Origin: Mycolicibacterium goodii
GTDB lineage: Bacteria > Actinomycetota > Actinomycetes > Mycobacteriales > Mycobacteriaceae
DNA length: 64,000 nt
Assembly (NCBI RefSeq): GCF_001187505.1
Contig: NZ_CP012150.1
Location: forward strand, 5,800,048-5,864,047
Direction of reading: 5' to 3'
Part shown: in pieces, positions 25,692 to 34,859 of the stretch
Numbering within the stretch: the first letter of the stretch is position 1
How the letters are laid out: every line of letters starts with the position of its first letter
The notes under the pieces: generated by a model
Told to the model about the DNA's origin: nothing
Database searches by the model: none
What the model saw: only the letters and a program-made list of their open reading frames with translations
Made by a program: the position numbers and the translations under genes

Positions 25692-26192
25692 TCAACCGTC
25701 GGCGGCGTCGAGAACCGCCTGCACGATGCCCTGATAGCCGGTGCAGCGGCAGATGTTGCCCGAAAGGGCTTCCCGGACACTGTCTTCGGTCAGCGGCTTC
25801 TCGGTGTCCGGATCGCGCAGCAGCTCGACCGCCGCCACCAGGAAGCCCGGTGTGCAGAAACCGCACTGCAGCCCGCCCCGTTCGGAAAAGGCCTGTCGCA
25901 GCCGCCGCGTCTCCTCGAACTCGTCGAGCCCCTCGACGGTGGTCACCCGCATCCCGTCGGCCTGCACCGCCAGCATCAGACAGGCCCGCGCGCTGCGGCC
26001 GTCGACGAACACCGAACACGCACCGCACACCCCGTGTTCACAGCCGAGATGTGTTCCGGTGAGCCGCAGCTCATCGCGCAGGAAGTCGGCGAGGGTGAGC
26101 CGCGGCGGGACCGTGCGCTGGACCGCTCTGCCGTTGACCACCACCGACACCGCGACACCCGCCGGATGATCGAACGATTCAACCGCCTGCAT
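25692..26192 (-). CDS. Molybdenum hydroxylase small subunit, [2Fe-2S] (CoxS-like)
   Basis: 166 residues with two iron-sulfur domains. The plant-ferredoxin-type cluster is CEHGVCGACSVFVDG…C and the second all-helical cluster is CGFCTPG…CRCTGY. This is the electron-transfer subunit of xanthine-oxidase-family heterotrimers. ATG 26192 with GGAG at good spacing is preferred over the start at 26213; it overlaps the medium-subunit stop by 14 bases. Gene order in transcription is large–medium–small. It passes electrons from the molybdenum centre to the FAD of the medium subunit. Confidence 0.95.
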   Translation of the reverse strand: MQAVESFDHPAGVAVSVVVNGRAVQRTVPPRLTLADFLRDELRLTGTHLGCEHGVCGACSVFVDGRSARACLMLAVQADGMRVTTVEGLDEFEETRRLRQAFSERGGLQCGFCTPGFLVAAVELLRDPDTEKPLTEDSVREALSGNICRCTGYQGIVQAVLDAADG

Positions 26193-27060
26193 CGACTCGC
26201 TCCTGCCTTTCACCGACGCGCCGGGTCGCCTCGGTCAGCGCCTCGGTCAGCGCCGTCTCACACAGCCGCCGCGAATAGTCGGGATCGTCCGACGACGGGT
26301 CGGTGGACCCGGCCCACCGCTCGGCGAGCGCCTCCCACAGGCGCGTCGACGGACGCTCCCCCACCACGTCGTCACCCACGAACAGCAGCGGCCGGTCGGC
26401 GGCACTGAGCACGGCACACCGCAGTGCGCAGATCCTGCCGTCGGCGTCGAGTTCGATCACCGCACCTGCGCCGGCAAGACCGTAATCACCGTGCTGGTGG
26501 GCGTATTCGACGAAACCCCAGCCCTGCCCGTAGCGGGTGGCGGGGATCGACACCCACGTGATGAGCTCATCGGGTTCCAGCGCACTGGTGAAGTACGAGA
26601 CGAACATGTCCTCGGCACGCACCTGTCGACGACCCCGTGCCGCCGACTCCACGTGGAATGTCGCTCCGAGAACCAGCGTGGACAACGGCATCTCGGCCGC
26701 CGGATCCGCGTGGGCCACCGAGCCGCCGATGGTGCCGCGGTTGCGGATGCCGATGTGACCGATGTGCCTCGCGGCATCGGCGAGCAGCGGGGTCCGGGCC
26801 GCGATCAACGGATCCGTCTCGACGGTGCGGTGGGTGACCAGCGCCCCGAGGATCAGGTCCTCGGTGTCGTCGAAGATGCGCCGGAGTTCGTCGAGGCGGC
26901 CGATGTCGATGATCACGCCGGGTCGGGCCAGACGCAGGTTCATCAACGCCATCAGCGACTGCCCACCCGCCATCACCTTGGCGTCGGGATACGTCGCGAG
27001 CTGCTCCAGGGCCTCTGCGACGGTGATGGGCCGAAGATATTCGAACGGTGCGGGTTTCAC
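26179..27060 (-). CDS. Molybdenum hydroxylase medium subunit, FAD-binding (CoxM-like)
   Basis: 293 residues of the xanthine-dehydrogenase FAD-binding family. The start VKPAPFEYLRPITVAEAL is the family's typical N-terminus and supports GTG 27060, which overlaps the large-subunit stop (GTGA), over the upstream GTG at 27087. FAD loops are visible as MAGGQSLMALMNLRLARP and TIGGSVAHADPAAE. It re-oxidises the enzyme to a downstream acceptor. Translational coupling with both neighbours indicates a 1:1:1 heterotrimer. Confidence 0.94.
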   Translation of the reverse strand: MKPAPFEYLRPITVAEALEQLATYPDAKVMAGGQSLMALMNLRLARPGVIIDIGRLDELRRIFDDTEDLILGALVTHRTVETDPLIAARTPLLADAARHIGHIGIRNRGTIGGSVAHADPAAEMPLSTLVLGATFHVESAARGRRQVRAEDMFVSYFTSALEPDELITWVSIPATRYGQGWGFVEYAHQHGDYGLAGAGAVIELDADGRICALRCAVLSAADRPLLFVGDDVVGERPSTRLWEALAERWAGSTDPSSDDPDYSRRLCETALTEALTEATRRVGERQERVDAGG

Positions 27061-29414
27061 GACGCGGTCCTGCTGAGTATCCGGCACAGGTCACCGGTGC
27101 GGATCGGGGTGGTGTCGACGTGCACCCGGCCCTCGAGAGCGTCGTCGACGGCGGCCGCCACCGCGGAGTAGACCGCGATCGTGCCGCTTTCTCCCACGCC
27201 ACGCACCCCGAGGGGGTTGACCGGTGTGTCGACGTGCAGGTGCCGCACCCGCACCCGCGGCACATCGGTGGTCAGCGGCAGATGGTACGCGGCGAAGGTC
27301 GTCGATTGCGGCTGCCCGGCATCCGAATACGCCCACTGCTCGAACAACGCCCCGCCGATGCCTTGGGCCACACCGCCGATGATCTGACCCTCGACGATCC
27401 GCGGATTGATCTCCCGCCCGCCTTCGTGGGACACCGCGTAGCGCAGCACCTTGACGATGCCGGTGCGGCGGTGCACCCCGACGATCGCGGCGTGCACTCC
27501 CATCGTCCAGGTGACGGTCGAAACCCGGTGCACGGCATTGACGTCGAGCATCCCTCCGGTCTCCAGGGCGCCACCGACGCCGCAGGCGCGGGCCAGATCA
27601 GCCCAGTCCAGTGCGCGCTGCGCACCGATCACAAAGCGGCCGTCGCGGTACCGCACGTCCTGGCCGTGCGCACCGGTGAGCCGCGCGACCCGGTCGATCG
27701 CCGAGTCGACGAGTTCCCGTGCGGCCCGGTGCACGGCGGAGCCCGCGAGCACCGCCGAACGGCTCGCGAAGGTTCCCACCCCGTCCGGGAGCCGCTCGGT
27801 GTCGCCGGGCAGATAGGTCACCTGGTCCAACGGCACCCCGAGAGCCTCGGCGGCGACCTGCGCGAACACCGTTTCATGGCCCTGCCCGGCCGAGGCCGCA
27901 CCCGCGGTCACCTCGAAGCGGCCGTCCGGCAACAGCCGGATCCGCGCAGTCTCGTGGGGTCCGCGTCCGGTGGCCTCCAGATACGACGACAACCCGTACC
28001 CGATCCGGTACTGCGGATGCTTTGCGGCACAACGTCGAACCTCGTCGCGGGGCAACGCCTGCAGGACCGACTCGAGACAGGCGCGGTAATCGCCGCCGTC
28101 GTACTCGATCGGCACCCCGTCGCGGTACGGGATCGGACGCGGGTAGGGCATGTCGGCCGCGGTGAGCAGATTGCGCCTGCGGATCTCCGCACCGGTGAGG
28201 CCGAGTTCGCGCGCTGCCGCATCGAGGCTGCGCTCGAGGGCGAACGTCGCCTCGGGCCGCCCGGCGCCGCGGTACTGCGCCACGAGGGTCTTGTTGGTCA
28301 GCACCGCGCGCCCGGTGATCTCGGCGGCGGGCACCCGGTAGGGGCCGAGCAGGTGGATTGCGGTGTTCGCGACGATGCCGGCGACCCAGAGGCTTCCGGC
28401 ACCGATGTCGACCAGGAAGTCGTCGGCCCAGGCCACGATGTGGCCCTGCTCGTCGACGGCGAGCCTGGTGTGGTGGATCTGGTCCCGGCCCTGAGCGCTG
28501 GCCACCAGATGTTCCTGGCGGTCCTCGACCCAGATCAGTCTGCTGTGCGTCTCCCTGGCGAGCCGGGCCAGCAGGATCTCCTCGGCGTAGACGTTCGCCT
28601 TGGTGCCGAATCCGCCCCCGACGTCGGGTACCGAGACCTTGACCTCGGCGTGCGACCATCCCGTCACCGCGCAGATCGCGTTGCGCACCATGTGCGGCAC
28701 CTGGGTCGAGGTGATGACCTCGACCCGCTGCCTCCTGACGTCGAAATCGGCCACCACACCTCGGCATTCGAGTGGCACCGCGCCGTGCCGGTTCATCCGG
28801 TAGGTGCCCGAGACCACCATCGCCGCGGAGGTGAAGGCACTGCCGGGATCCCCGAACGAGTAGTGCATCCGGGCCGCGGCGTTGCTGCCCAGGTGGTCGA
28901 AGAGCACCTGTGTCTGTGGTTGCAGCGCCTCGGCCGGGTCGGTGACCGCAGGCCGCGGCAGGTAATCCACCTCGATGGCCTCCGCCGCGTCCTCGGCCCG
29001 GTAGCGGTCCTCGGCGATGACGGCGGCCACGGGCTGACCGACGAAGTGCACGCGGTCGGAGGCGATGACCGGCAGACGTTGTTCGGTGAGTTCGAGCGAC
29101 GTGGCCGCGGTGAACCCGTCGTCCGGTGTGGTGAGCGACGGGATCCACACACCTGCCATGCCGAGGTCCTCGGCACCGAAGATGCCGATGACGCCGGGCA
29201 TCCGGGCGGCCGCGGTGGTGTCGATCCGGGCGATGTCGGCGTGCGGTTCGGTGGACCTGAGGAACACCACGTGGTGGGCGCCGGCGGCCAGGTCCGCCAC
29301 GAACTGTCCCCGGCCGCCCAGCATGCGATCGTCCTCACGGCGCCGCACCGAACTGCCGATCAGGCCCCGCTCAGTCGAGTTGGAGGTCAATGGAGTCGTT
29401 TCTCCCACTGCCAC
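27057..29414 (-). CDS. Molybdenum hydroxylase large subunit (form II CoxL-like)
   Basis: About 785 residues that bind the molybdenum–pterin–cytosine cofactor. Motifs are SSVRRREDDRMLGGRGQFVADL, GGGFGTKANVYAEE, QYRGAGRPEATF and the catalytic Glu in RGVGESGTIAVYSAV. The active-site loop is the form II type (YRGAGR), not the YRCSFR of true CO dehydrogenase, so hydroxylation of an N-heterocycle or aldehyde is expected rather than CO oxidation. The start is uncertain: GTG 29414 overlaps the upstream permease by 28 bases, while TTG 29390 would give a 4-base overlap. A CoxG-like protein encoded at 34270 may help membrane attachment or maturation. Confidence 0.93.
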   Translation of the reverse strand: MAVGETTPLTSNSTERGLIGSSVRRREDDRMLGGRGQFVADLAAGAHHVVFLRSTEPHADIARIDTTAAARMPGVIGIFGAEDLGMAGVWIPSLTTPDDGFTAATSLELTEQRLPVIASDRVHFVGQPVAAVIAEDRYRAEDAAEAIEVDYLPRPAVTDPAEALQPQTQVLFDHLGSNAAARMHYSFGDPGSAFTSAAMVVSGTYRMNRHGAVPLECRGVVADFDVRRQRVEVITSTQVPHMVRNAICAVTGWSHAEVKVSVPDVGGGFGTKANVYAEEILLARLARETHSRLIWVEDRQEHLVASAQGRDQIHHTRLAVDEQGHIVAWADDFLVDIGAGSLWVAGIVANTAIHLLGPYRVPAAEITGRAVLTNKTLVAQYRGAGRPEATFALERSLDAAARELGLTGAEIRRRNLLTAADMPYPRPIPYRDGVPIEYDGGDYRACLESVLQALPRDEVRRCAAKHPQYRIGYGLSSYLEATGRGPHETARIRLLPDGRFEVTAGAASAGQGHETVFAQVAAEALGVPLDQVTYLPGDTERLPDGVGTFASRSAVLAGSAVHRAARELVDSAIDRVARLTGAHGQDVRYRDGRFVIGAQRALDWADLARACGVGGALETGGMLDVNAVHRVSTVTWTMGVHAAIVGVHRRTGIVKVLRYAVSHEGGREINPRIVEGQIIGGVAQGIGGALFEQWAYSDAGQPQSTTFAAYHLPLTTDVPRVRVRHLHVDTPVNPLGVRGVGESGTIAVYSAVAAAVDDALEGRVHVDTTPIRTGDLCRILSRTAS

Positions 29415-30175
29415 AACAGGATCGAGATGACGAACGAGATGGTGATGAGCAACATGATGGTGGCGACCATGGACGGGTAGTCACCGTGGCTGTAGGACTG
29501 CAGCACCACTCGTCCGAGACCTCTTCTGGTGGCGAAGAACTCGGAGAGCACCACGCCGACCACGGCCAGGCTCACCGCGAGCCGGATGCCGGTGAGCAGC
29601 GGACGGCGGATCGCCGGGATGATGATGTGGGTCAGCATCTGCCAGCGGCTGGCCTGCACCGAGCGCGCGAGCTTCCAGTACACCCGGGGGATCTCCTGGA
29701 CGCCGGTGGAGACGTTGATCAGCACCGGGAACAACGCGAACAGCACGCCCATGACCACCTTCGAACCGGTCAGGCTGAAGATGGGCAGCAACACGGGATA
29801 CAGCACGATCTTCGGGATCCCGTTGAGCACGATCAGCATCGGCTCGAACATGGTCCGCAACCGCTCGGACAGTCCGAGCAACAGCCCGAGACCGCCGCCC
29901 ACGGCGGTGCCGAAGACGAACGCCAGCAACACCGATTGGGCGGTGACCCGCAGGTCGAACAGATAGGCCGGATCCGAGAGGTTGGTCACCAGGACGCCGA
30001 GGGTCTCCAGCGGCGACGGGATCACGAACGTCAAATCGGAGAAGATCGCCCACACGAGCAGCACGAGCACGGCCAACAGCGACGCCCCGACGGCCTGGTT
30101 GCCGAGCAGTGTGCGCCATCGCGCCGTCGCCTGCGTCGCGGCGGGCCCGGCGGGGTTCTCGATCGTGGCGGTCAT
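29387..30175 (-). CDS. ABC transporter permease (NitT/TauT family), second
   Basis: 262 residues, about six membrane helices, with the binding-protein-dependent permease EAA-like loop (ARSVQASRWQMLTHIIIPAIRRPLLTGIRLA region) that contacts the ATPase. It belongs to the SsuC/TauC/NrtB type that imports small anions and aromatics. Start ATG 30175 overlaps the first permease's stop (ATGA). Two different permeases imply a heterodimeric channel. Confidence 0.93.
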   Translation of the reverse strand: MTATIENPAGPAATQATARWRTLLGNQAVGASLLAVLVLLVWAIFSDLTFVIPSPLETLGVLVTNLSDPAYLFDLRVTAQSVLLAFVFGTAVGGGLGLLLGLSERLRTMFEPMLIVLNGIPKIVLYPVLLPIFSLTGSKVVMGVLFALFPVLINVSTGVQEIPRVYWKLARSVQASRWQMLTHIIIPAIRRPLLTGIRLAVSLAVVGVVLSEFFATRRGLGRVVLQSYSHGDYPSMVATIMLLITISFVISILLWQWEKRLH

Positions 30176-31023
30176 CGGTTCCTCCCCCGCAGCAGGATGC
30201 GCTCGACCAATGCCAACAGCACCGTCAGGATGCACGAGAGGATGAGCACCACGGCGATGTAGGCGAACATCTCGTTGTTGTTGAAGATTTCGTACAGATA
30301 CCGGATGCGGTACCCCAACCCGGCCTGAGCGGTGGTGAACTCCATCGCGATCGTGCCGATGAGCGCGTACACCACCGCCAGGCGAAGGCCCGCGACGATA
30401 TAGGGGCCTGCGGCCGGTATCGCGATCGCGAACAGCGTCTGTTTCGGTGAGGCCTTCAACGACCTTGCCAGCTTGAGATAGACCGGCGGCATCGAGTTCA
30501 GCCCCACCGCGGTGTTGAGCGCCATCGGGATCGCCGCCATCACGGTGGCCAGGATGATCACCGACATGGCGTTGATGCCGACCAGCACGATCATCACCGG
30601 GTAGAACAGCACCAGCGGCACGGCGTAGAACGACACCAGGTACGGCTCGAAGATGCGCCCGACCGTGGGTACCTTCCAGAAGATCAGGCCGGCGGCGAAC
30701 CCGAGCAGGCTTCCGAACACGATGGCGCACGCCACCTCGAACCCGGTGCGTCCGGCGTCACCCCAGAACTGCGGTTCGCCCAGCAGCGAGATCAGTTCGG
30801 AGAGGATGACCGACGGTGCGGGGAGCACCTGCGCGCCCCACAGCCCCGCCCGCGCGCCGATCTCTGCCAGCCCGATGAGACCACCGAGCAGCACGACCGT
30901 GGAGATCGAGCTGATCGCGAAGTTGCTCAGCTTGCGTCTACGGCGAGCGGTCTCCGGCTCGCGGTTACCCGGGTCCATGGCCTCGGCGGGTAGATCCTCT
31001 TGCGCCACAAACGAAGTCGTCAC
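30172..31023 (-). CDS. ABC transporter permease (NitT/TauT family), first
   Basis: 283 residues. A charged N-terminal tail is followed by about six helices, with an EAA-like loop in ARSLKASPKQTLFAIAIPAAGPYIVAGLRLA region. GTG 31023 overlaps the ATPase stop (GTGA). It pairs with the downstream permease. Within the operon its role would be to bring the heterocyclic substrate or a related anion into the cell. Confidence 0.92.
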   Translation of the reverse strand: MTTSFVAQEDLPAEAMDPGNREPETARRRRKLSNFAISSISTVVLLGGLIGLAEIGARAGLWGAQVLPAPSVILSELISLLGEPQFWGDAGRTGFEVACAIVFGSLLGFAAGLIFWKVPTVGRIFEPYLVSFYAVPLVLFYPVMIVLVGINAMSVIILATVMAAIPMALNTAVGLNSMPPVYLKLARSLKASPKQTLFAIAIPAAGPYIVAGLRLAVVYALIGTIAMEFTTAQAGLGYRIRYLYEIFNNNEMFAYIAVVLILSCILTVLLALVERILLRGRNR

Positions 31024-31820
31024 GTCGCGGCCGCCTCCTGTTGCTTGAACCCACGCATGGACTCGGCCTGCAGCGACGTCCAGATCCGGTTCTGCAACTC
31101 GTTGAACTCGGGTGTCGACACCATGCCGGCGTCCCGCTCGGCGGGCAGGTCGATGTCGACGACGTCGATGATCGAGCCGGGTCGGTACGACATCACCCAG
31201 ACCTGCTGGGACAGCAGGATCGCCTCGGAGATGTCGTGGGTGACGAACACGATGGTCTGGTGGGTGCGGGCCCAGATCTGCCGGATCTCGGCGCCGAGGA
31301 ACAGCCGCGTCTGCTGATCCAGGGCCGCGAACGGCTCGTCCATCAGCACCACCTCGGGCTCCACCGCCAGGGTGCGCGCCAGCGCGACGCGCTGGCGCAT
31401 GCCGCCGGAGAGCATCGACGGATACGACTTCTCGAACCCGTCGAGCCCGACGAGCTCGATCGCATTTCTGGTCCTTCTCCGGCGTTCGGCCTTGTCCACG
31501 CCGATCATCTCCATGGCGAACGCGACGTTCTCCTCCACGGTTCGCCACGGAAGCGTCGAATCCTCCTGGAAGACAACGCCGATCGAGGGATCCGGCCCGG
31601 TCACCGGCTTACCCGCCACCCGAACCTGCCCGGTGGATGCCTTCTGCAGGCCCGCGATCACCGCCAGCAGTGTGGATTTGCCGCATCCGCTCGGGCCGAC
31701 GATCGACACGAAGCTGGCGTGCGGGACATGCTGGTCGATCCCGGTCACCGCGGTCACCTTGCCCGCTGGGACATCGAACACGACCGATACGTCTTCGATG
31801 CGGATACCGTCACGTTCCAT
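31020..31820 (-). CDS. ABC transporter ATP-binding protein (SsuB/TauB type)
   Basis: 266 residues with all nucleotide-binding motifs: Walker A GPSGCGKST, Q-loop VVFQEDSTLPW, signature LSGGMRQRVALAR, Walker B VVLMDEPFAALD and the switch His in VTHDISEA. The ATG at 31820 has a GAAGAGG site. It energises the two adjacent permeases. Located between the binding-protein gene and the permeases, as is standard for this family. Confidence 0.95.
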   Translation of the reverse strand: MERDGIRIEDVSVVFDVPAGKVTAVTGIDQHVPHASFVSIVGPSGCGKSTLLAVIAGLQKASTGQVRVAGKPVTGPDPSIGVVFQEDSTLPWRTVEENVAFAMEMIGVDKAERRRRTRNAIELVGLDGFEKSYPSMLSGGMRQRVALARTLAVEPEVVLMDEPFAALDQQTRLFLGAEIRQIWARTHQTIVFVTHDISEAILLSQQVWVMSYRPGSIIDVVDIDLPAERDAGMVSTPEFNELQNRIWTSLQAESMRGFKQQEAAAT

Positions 31821-31849
31821 GGCTGCCTCTTCGGGGTAGATGACGTGTG

Positions 31850-32830
31850 TCAGAGTTCGGAGCGGGCGTCGTCGGGAAGGTACTGCTGATCCAGCGTCGA
31901 CGCCCAGTCGATCGGCTCGGAGATCTGACCGGCGCCCACCATCAGATCCGACAGGTTGCGCAGCCCCTCGGCGTCGACCTTCAACGAATATCCCTTGGCG
32001 AGATCGGGATTGCCGTCGAATGCCGACTTCATGATCTCGGGGGTCACCCCGACCAGCGGTGCGATCTCCGTCGCGGCCTCGTCGGTGTTGGCCACCAGCC
32101 ACTTGTTCAGCCGGTCGGCGACGACGAAGAACTTGCGGACGTTCTCGGGATTCTGCTGGGCGTAGGCGGTGTTGATCGCCACCAGATCGGCGGGCAGGTC
32201 ACCGACCACGTCCCGCGAGTCGACCAGCACCTGCGCGTTGTCCGACGCCTGCTTGCTGGCGATGAACGGCTGCATGGCCCAACCGGCGGTGATCTGACCG
32301 GCCTTCGCCGCGGTCCAGTTGTCGCCCATCGGCCCCACCGCCTGCGATTTGACGCCGAGTTCGCGTTCGAGCCCCTTGACGATCAGCTCGGTGGACGAAC
32401 CGGCCGAGCTGAACCCGAGGGTGGCGCCTTCGAGCTTGCGCCCGGGTGGGCAGATCCAGGAGAAGTCGTTGATCTGGAACCACGGCGCGATCACCTTGAG
32501 ATTCGAATTCGGTTGCTGCGCTGCGAGAATCACCGAACTGTTGCCGGCGATCGCCATATCGGCATCACCGCTGGTGACCACCCGCAGCGTGTTGCCGCCG
32601 CCGCCACCGGAGTACAGGTCGACGTCGAGGCCCTCCTCCTTGAACCAGCCCTTGTCGATGCCCACCTGAAGGATCGCCATGAACGGCAGGCTGTCGACGC
32701 CGGTCGCCGAGATGCTCAGCGTGCTCGTACCGCTGGCGGGGGCCGCTGATTCGTCGGCGCACGCCGTCGACCCGAGCACGAGGGCGACGGCAGTGCCTGC
32801 CACGGCCAGAACTTTGGGGAACCAGGACAT
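31850..32830 (-). CDS. ABC transporter substrate-binding lipoprotein (NMT1/SsuA/TauA-like)
   Basis: 326 residues. The N-terminal hydrophobic segment ends in LGSTAC, a plausible though imperfect lipobox, followed by a type II periplasmic-binding fold: FMAILQVGIDKGWFKEEGLDVDLYSGG is the conserved opening (shown in part here), with AIAGNSSVILA later. This family binds sulfonates, thiamine precursors, nitrate, phthalates or similar anions. ATG 32830 lies 9 bases after GGAGG; TTG 32839 is the alternative. It captures the operon's substrate outside the membrane. Ligand identity cannot be read from the sequence. Confidence 0.93.
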   Translation of the reverse strand: MSWFPKVLAVAGTAVALVLGSTACADESAAPASGTSTLSISATGVDSLPFMAILQVGIDKGWFKEEGLDVDLYSGGGGGNTLRVVTSGDADMAIAGNSSVILAAQQPNSNLKVIAPWFQINDFSWICPPGRKLEGATLGFSSAGSSTELIVKGLERELGVKSQAVGPMGDNWTAAKAGQITAGWAMQPFIASKQASDNAQVLVDSRDVVGDLPADLVAINTAYAQQNPENVRKFFVVADRLNKWLVANTDEAATEIAPLVGVTPEIMKSAFDGNPDLAKGYSLKVDAEGLRNLSDLMVGAGQISEPIDWASTLDQQYLPDDARSEL

Positions 32831-32866
32831 CTGACGCAACCTCCGGTGGGTGGATATGTGGGTGTT

Positions 32867-33184
32867 CTAGACGAGTCGGGGTGATCTGGGGCGGGCATAT
32901 CTGGGCCGGGATGACCGCGAGCGTGTGCTCAACAGTCCGGCCAGTTCCAGGCCGATGGCGATGCCGAAAAGTGCTGCTGCCGCGGTGAATCGCCCGCCGG
33001 TGCCGGCGGGCGCCGCCGTCGCGCTGCGGGCCTGCGGATCGGCAGGGGTGCCTGCCGGTTCGGGGGCGGGCCCGATCGGTTCGCCGTCGGCGGGTGTGAG
33101 GGCCCGCCGCAACGGAGGCGGTGCGCCGGGGACGGCGCTTCCCGGCGCCGGGAACGCACGCTGTTCGGTCGCCGAATCAGCCAT
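32867..33184 (-). CDS. Small Ala/Pro-rich single-pass membrane protein, function unknown
   Basis: 105 residues. The first 65 are rich in Ala, Pro and Gly and likely disordered; one hydrophobic helix follows (FTAAAALFGIAIGLELAGLL), then a short Arg/Ser-rich tail. I recognise no family. The ATG lies 8 bases inside the end of the luciferase-like gene, and the binding-protein gene follows after 36 bases, so it is translated as part of the operon. The tight coupling argues that it is real. It might anchor or assist an operon-encoded enzyme or the transporter, which is speculation. Confidence 0.6.
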   Translation of the reverse strand: MADSATEQRAFPAPGSAVPGAPPPLRRALTPADGEPIGPAPEPAGTPADPQARSATAAPAGTGGRFTAAAALFGIAIGLELAGLLSTRSRSSRPRYARPRSPRLV

Positions 33185-34175
33185 GGCCGTCGACGAGTTC
33201 GGCGAACGTCCGGATCGTCGGCGCCCGGCTCTCGCCGGGCCGGACGAACGGGACGATCGACACCTGGTCCACTCCGAGCGCCTCGATCTCCTTGAGCCGC
33301 TGTCCGCATTCGGCCGGCGTTCCCGCCAGCGCGAACAGGTCGACGAGTTCGTCGGGCACCAGGTCGGCGTGCGAGGCCTCGGTGTTCATGTGCTCGTAGT
33401 AGTTGTACGAGTCGCGGATCCGGTCGATGGCCTCCTTGAGCTCCGGCGCGACCTCGGCAGGCAACGGCCGGATCGCCACGCGGGACACGTGCGCCCGCAC
33501 CAGATCCCGCGCCTTGGTGCGGTCGTCGTCGATCGCGGTCGGCGTCCACAACACGATGTGCAAATCGTCGAGGGTGCGGCCGCTCTCGGCGGCCCCGAGC
33601 GCGACGGTCTGCAGCGCCGCCTCGATGAAATGCGGCGCGGTGCCCACCAGCACGATGACCCCGTCGGCGATGCGACCGGACATCCGCAGGATCTTCGGCG
33701 CGGAGGCCGCGATGTAGATCGGGATGTCGACCGGCTCGCTCAGGTAGTTCAGGTGGTAGTCGGCGCCGCTGGTGGCCTCCGTGACCTTCTCGCCCTTGAA
33801 CAGGGTGCGCAGGTCGCTGATCGACTTCTCCAGCTCGGCCAGCTTCTGCGGTTTGAGCCCCATGGTCCGCAACGAGGAATCACCGGTTCCGATACCGAGG
33901 GCCACCCGGCCTCCGGTGAACTCGGCGAGTGTCGCCCAGGTCGACGCCAGCAGGGACGGGTGGCGGGTGACCGCATTGGTGACACCGGTGCCGAACACGA
34001 TGCGTTCGGTACCGACGGCCGCTGCGCCCATCACGGTCGACGACTCCCGCCAGATGTTCTGGGAGTCGCCGAACCAGACGTTGTCGTACCCGAGCGACTC
34101 GCAGAGGCGAACGTATTCGCGCATCGCGCCCACCGGTTCGGTCGGGAACAGACCGACACCCTTGCTCAGCACCAT
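33177..34175 (-). CDS. Luciferase-like monooxygenase/F420-dependent oxidoreductase (LLM class)
   Basis: 332 residues, TIM-barrel of the bacterial luciferase/F420 reductase superfamily (GVGLFPTEPVGAMREYVRLC, NVWFGDSQNIWRES, ALGIGTGDSS, PIYIAASAPKILRM). The closest look is to Mer-type F420-dependent enzymes common in mycobacteria; a flavin monooxygenase cannot be excluded. ATG 34175 follows a perfect AGGAGG. It is the first gene of the long operon and lies 18 bases downstream of a perfect palindrome. It may reduce or oxygenate the ring before or after molybdenum-dependent hydroxylation. Confidence 0.92.
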   Translation of the reverse strand: MVLSKGVGLFPTEPVGAMREYVRLCESLGYDNVWFGDSQNIWRESSTVMGAAAVGTERIVFGTGVTNAVTRHPSLLASTWATLAEFTGGRVALGIGTGDSSLRTMGLKPQKLAELEKSISDLRTLFKGEKVTEATSGADYHLNYLSEPVDIPIYIAASAPKILRMSGRIADGVIVLVGTAPHFIEAALQTVALGAAESGRTLDDLHIVLWTPTAIDDDRTKARDLVRAHVSRVAIRPLPAEVAPELKEAIDRIRDSYNYYEHMNTEASHADLVPDELVDLFALAGTPAECGQRLKEIEALGVDQVSIVPFVRPGESRAPTIRTFAELVDGHG

Positions 34176-34192
34176 CGACCTCCTGGGCGACG

Positions 34193-34237
34193 TTGGATAG
34201 TGTATCCAATCGTAAGGGGGTTGTTCAGGTCACACAA
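34193..34237 (-). promoter_or_regulatory. Operon promoter with perfect palindromic operator
   Basis: TTGGATAGTGTATCCAA at 34193–34209 has perfect 7-bp arms and a 3-base spacer. On the minus strand a candidate promoter reads TTGTGT (34237–34232), 17 bases, TACGAT (34214–34209), so the palindrome begins at the -10 element and covers the likely start of transcription. A degenerate copy lies upstream of the GntR gene at 36071–36087. Confidence 0.7.
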
Positions 34238-34269
34238 CCGGAAACGCAAAATACAGAGAAGAGAATCTT

Positions 34270-34857
34270 GTGCAGCTGATCAATGAATTCTCCGTGGATG
34301 CACCCCTCGACATCGCCTGGTCGGCCCTCACCGACATCCCACGCGTGGTCGGGTGCATTCCCGGTGCAGAACTCGAAAGCCACGACGGCGACGACTATCG
34401 CGCCAGGGTCAAGGTGAAGGTGGGCCCGGTCGGGCTGACCCTGGCAGGCACCGCCACCGTGGTCGACCGCGACGACACCGCACATCAGATGGTGGTGCGC
34501 GGAGCCGCCCGCGACGGCAAGGGACAGGGCACGGCCGAGGCGGTGGTCCGGATCTCGGCGCGCGACGACGCCGGCCGGGCACACGTGACCGTACGCACCG
34601 ATCTCGAACTCGGCGGACGCATCTCGCAATTCGGCAGCGGCGTGATATCGCAGGTGAGCAACCGGATCATCGGCCAGTTCGTCACCAGGCTCAACGCGCT
34701 GATCACCTCGCCCGACAAGGTCACCACCGCCGCTTCGGCGCAACCGGTGCGGCGCCGCGTGGATCACGAAACGGATTGGTTGGCAATCGCGTTGACCGCG
34801 CTCGCTGGGGTGGCTCTCGGTCTTGCGATCGGGCGCACCGCCGAACGCGTCGGGTGA
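34270..34857 (+). CDS. CoxG/SRPBCC-family protein with C-terminal membrane anchor
   Basis: 195 residues. Residues 1–150 form a START-like SRPBCC domain of the CoxG family (INEFSVDAPLDIAWSALTDI, CIPGAELES, QFGSGVISQVSNRIIGQF). The C-terminus has one transmembrane helix (WLAIALTALAGVALGLAIG). CoxG accompanies CO-dehydrogenase-type molybdenum hydroxylases and is implicated in their membrane recruitment or maturation. It is divergent from the operon holding such a hydroxylase, and the operator 34193–34209 lies between them. GTG 34270 has an AGAGAAGAGAA ribosome region. Confidence 0.9.
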   Translation: MQLINEFSVDAPLDIAWSALTDIPRVVGCIPGAELESHDGDDYRARVKVKVGPVGLTLAGTATVVDRDDTAHQMVVRGAARDGKGQGTAEAVVRISARDDAGRAHVTVRTDLELGGRISQFGSGVISQVSNRIIGQFVTRLNALITSPDKVTTAASAQPVRRRVDHETDWLAIALTALAGVALGLAIGRTAERVG

Positions 34858-34859
34858 CC

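Noticed and set aside
27057..29414. True aerobic CO dehydrogenase
   Set aside because: The active-site loop is YRGAGR (form II), not the YRCSFR of CO-oxidising CoxL, and the operon context is heterocycle-like.
27048..29480. An 810-codon plus-strand open frame
   Set aside because: Exact antisense of the molybdenum hydroxylase large subunit, with no start context or conserved block.
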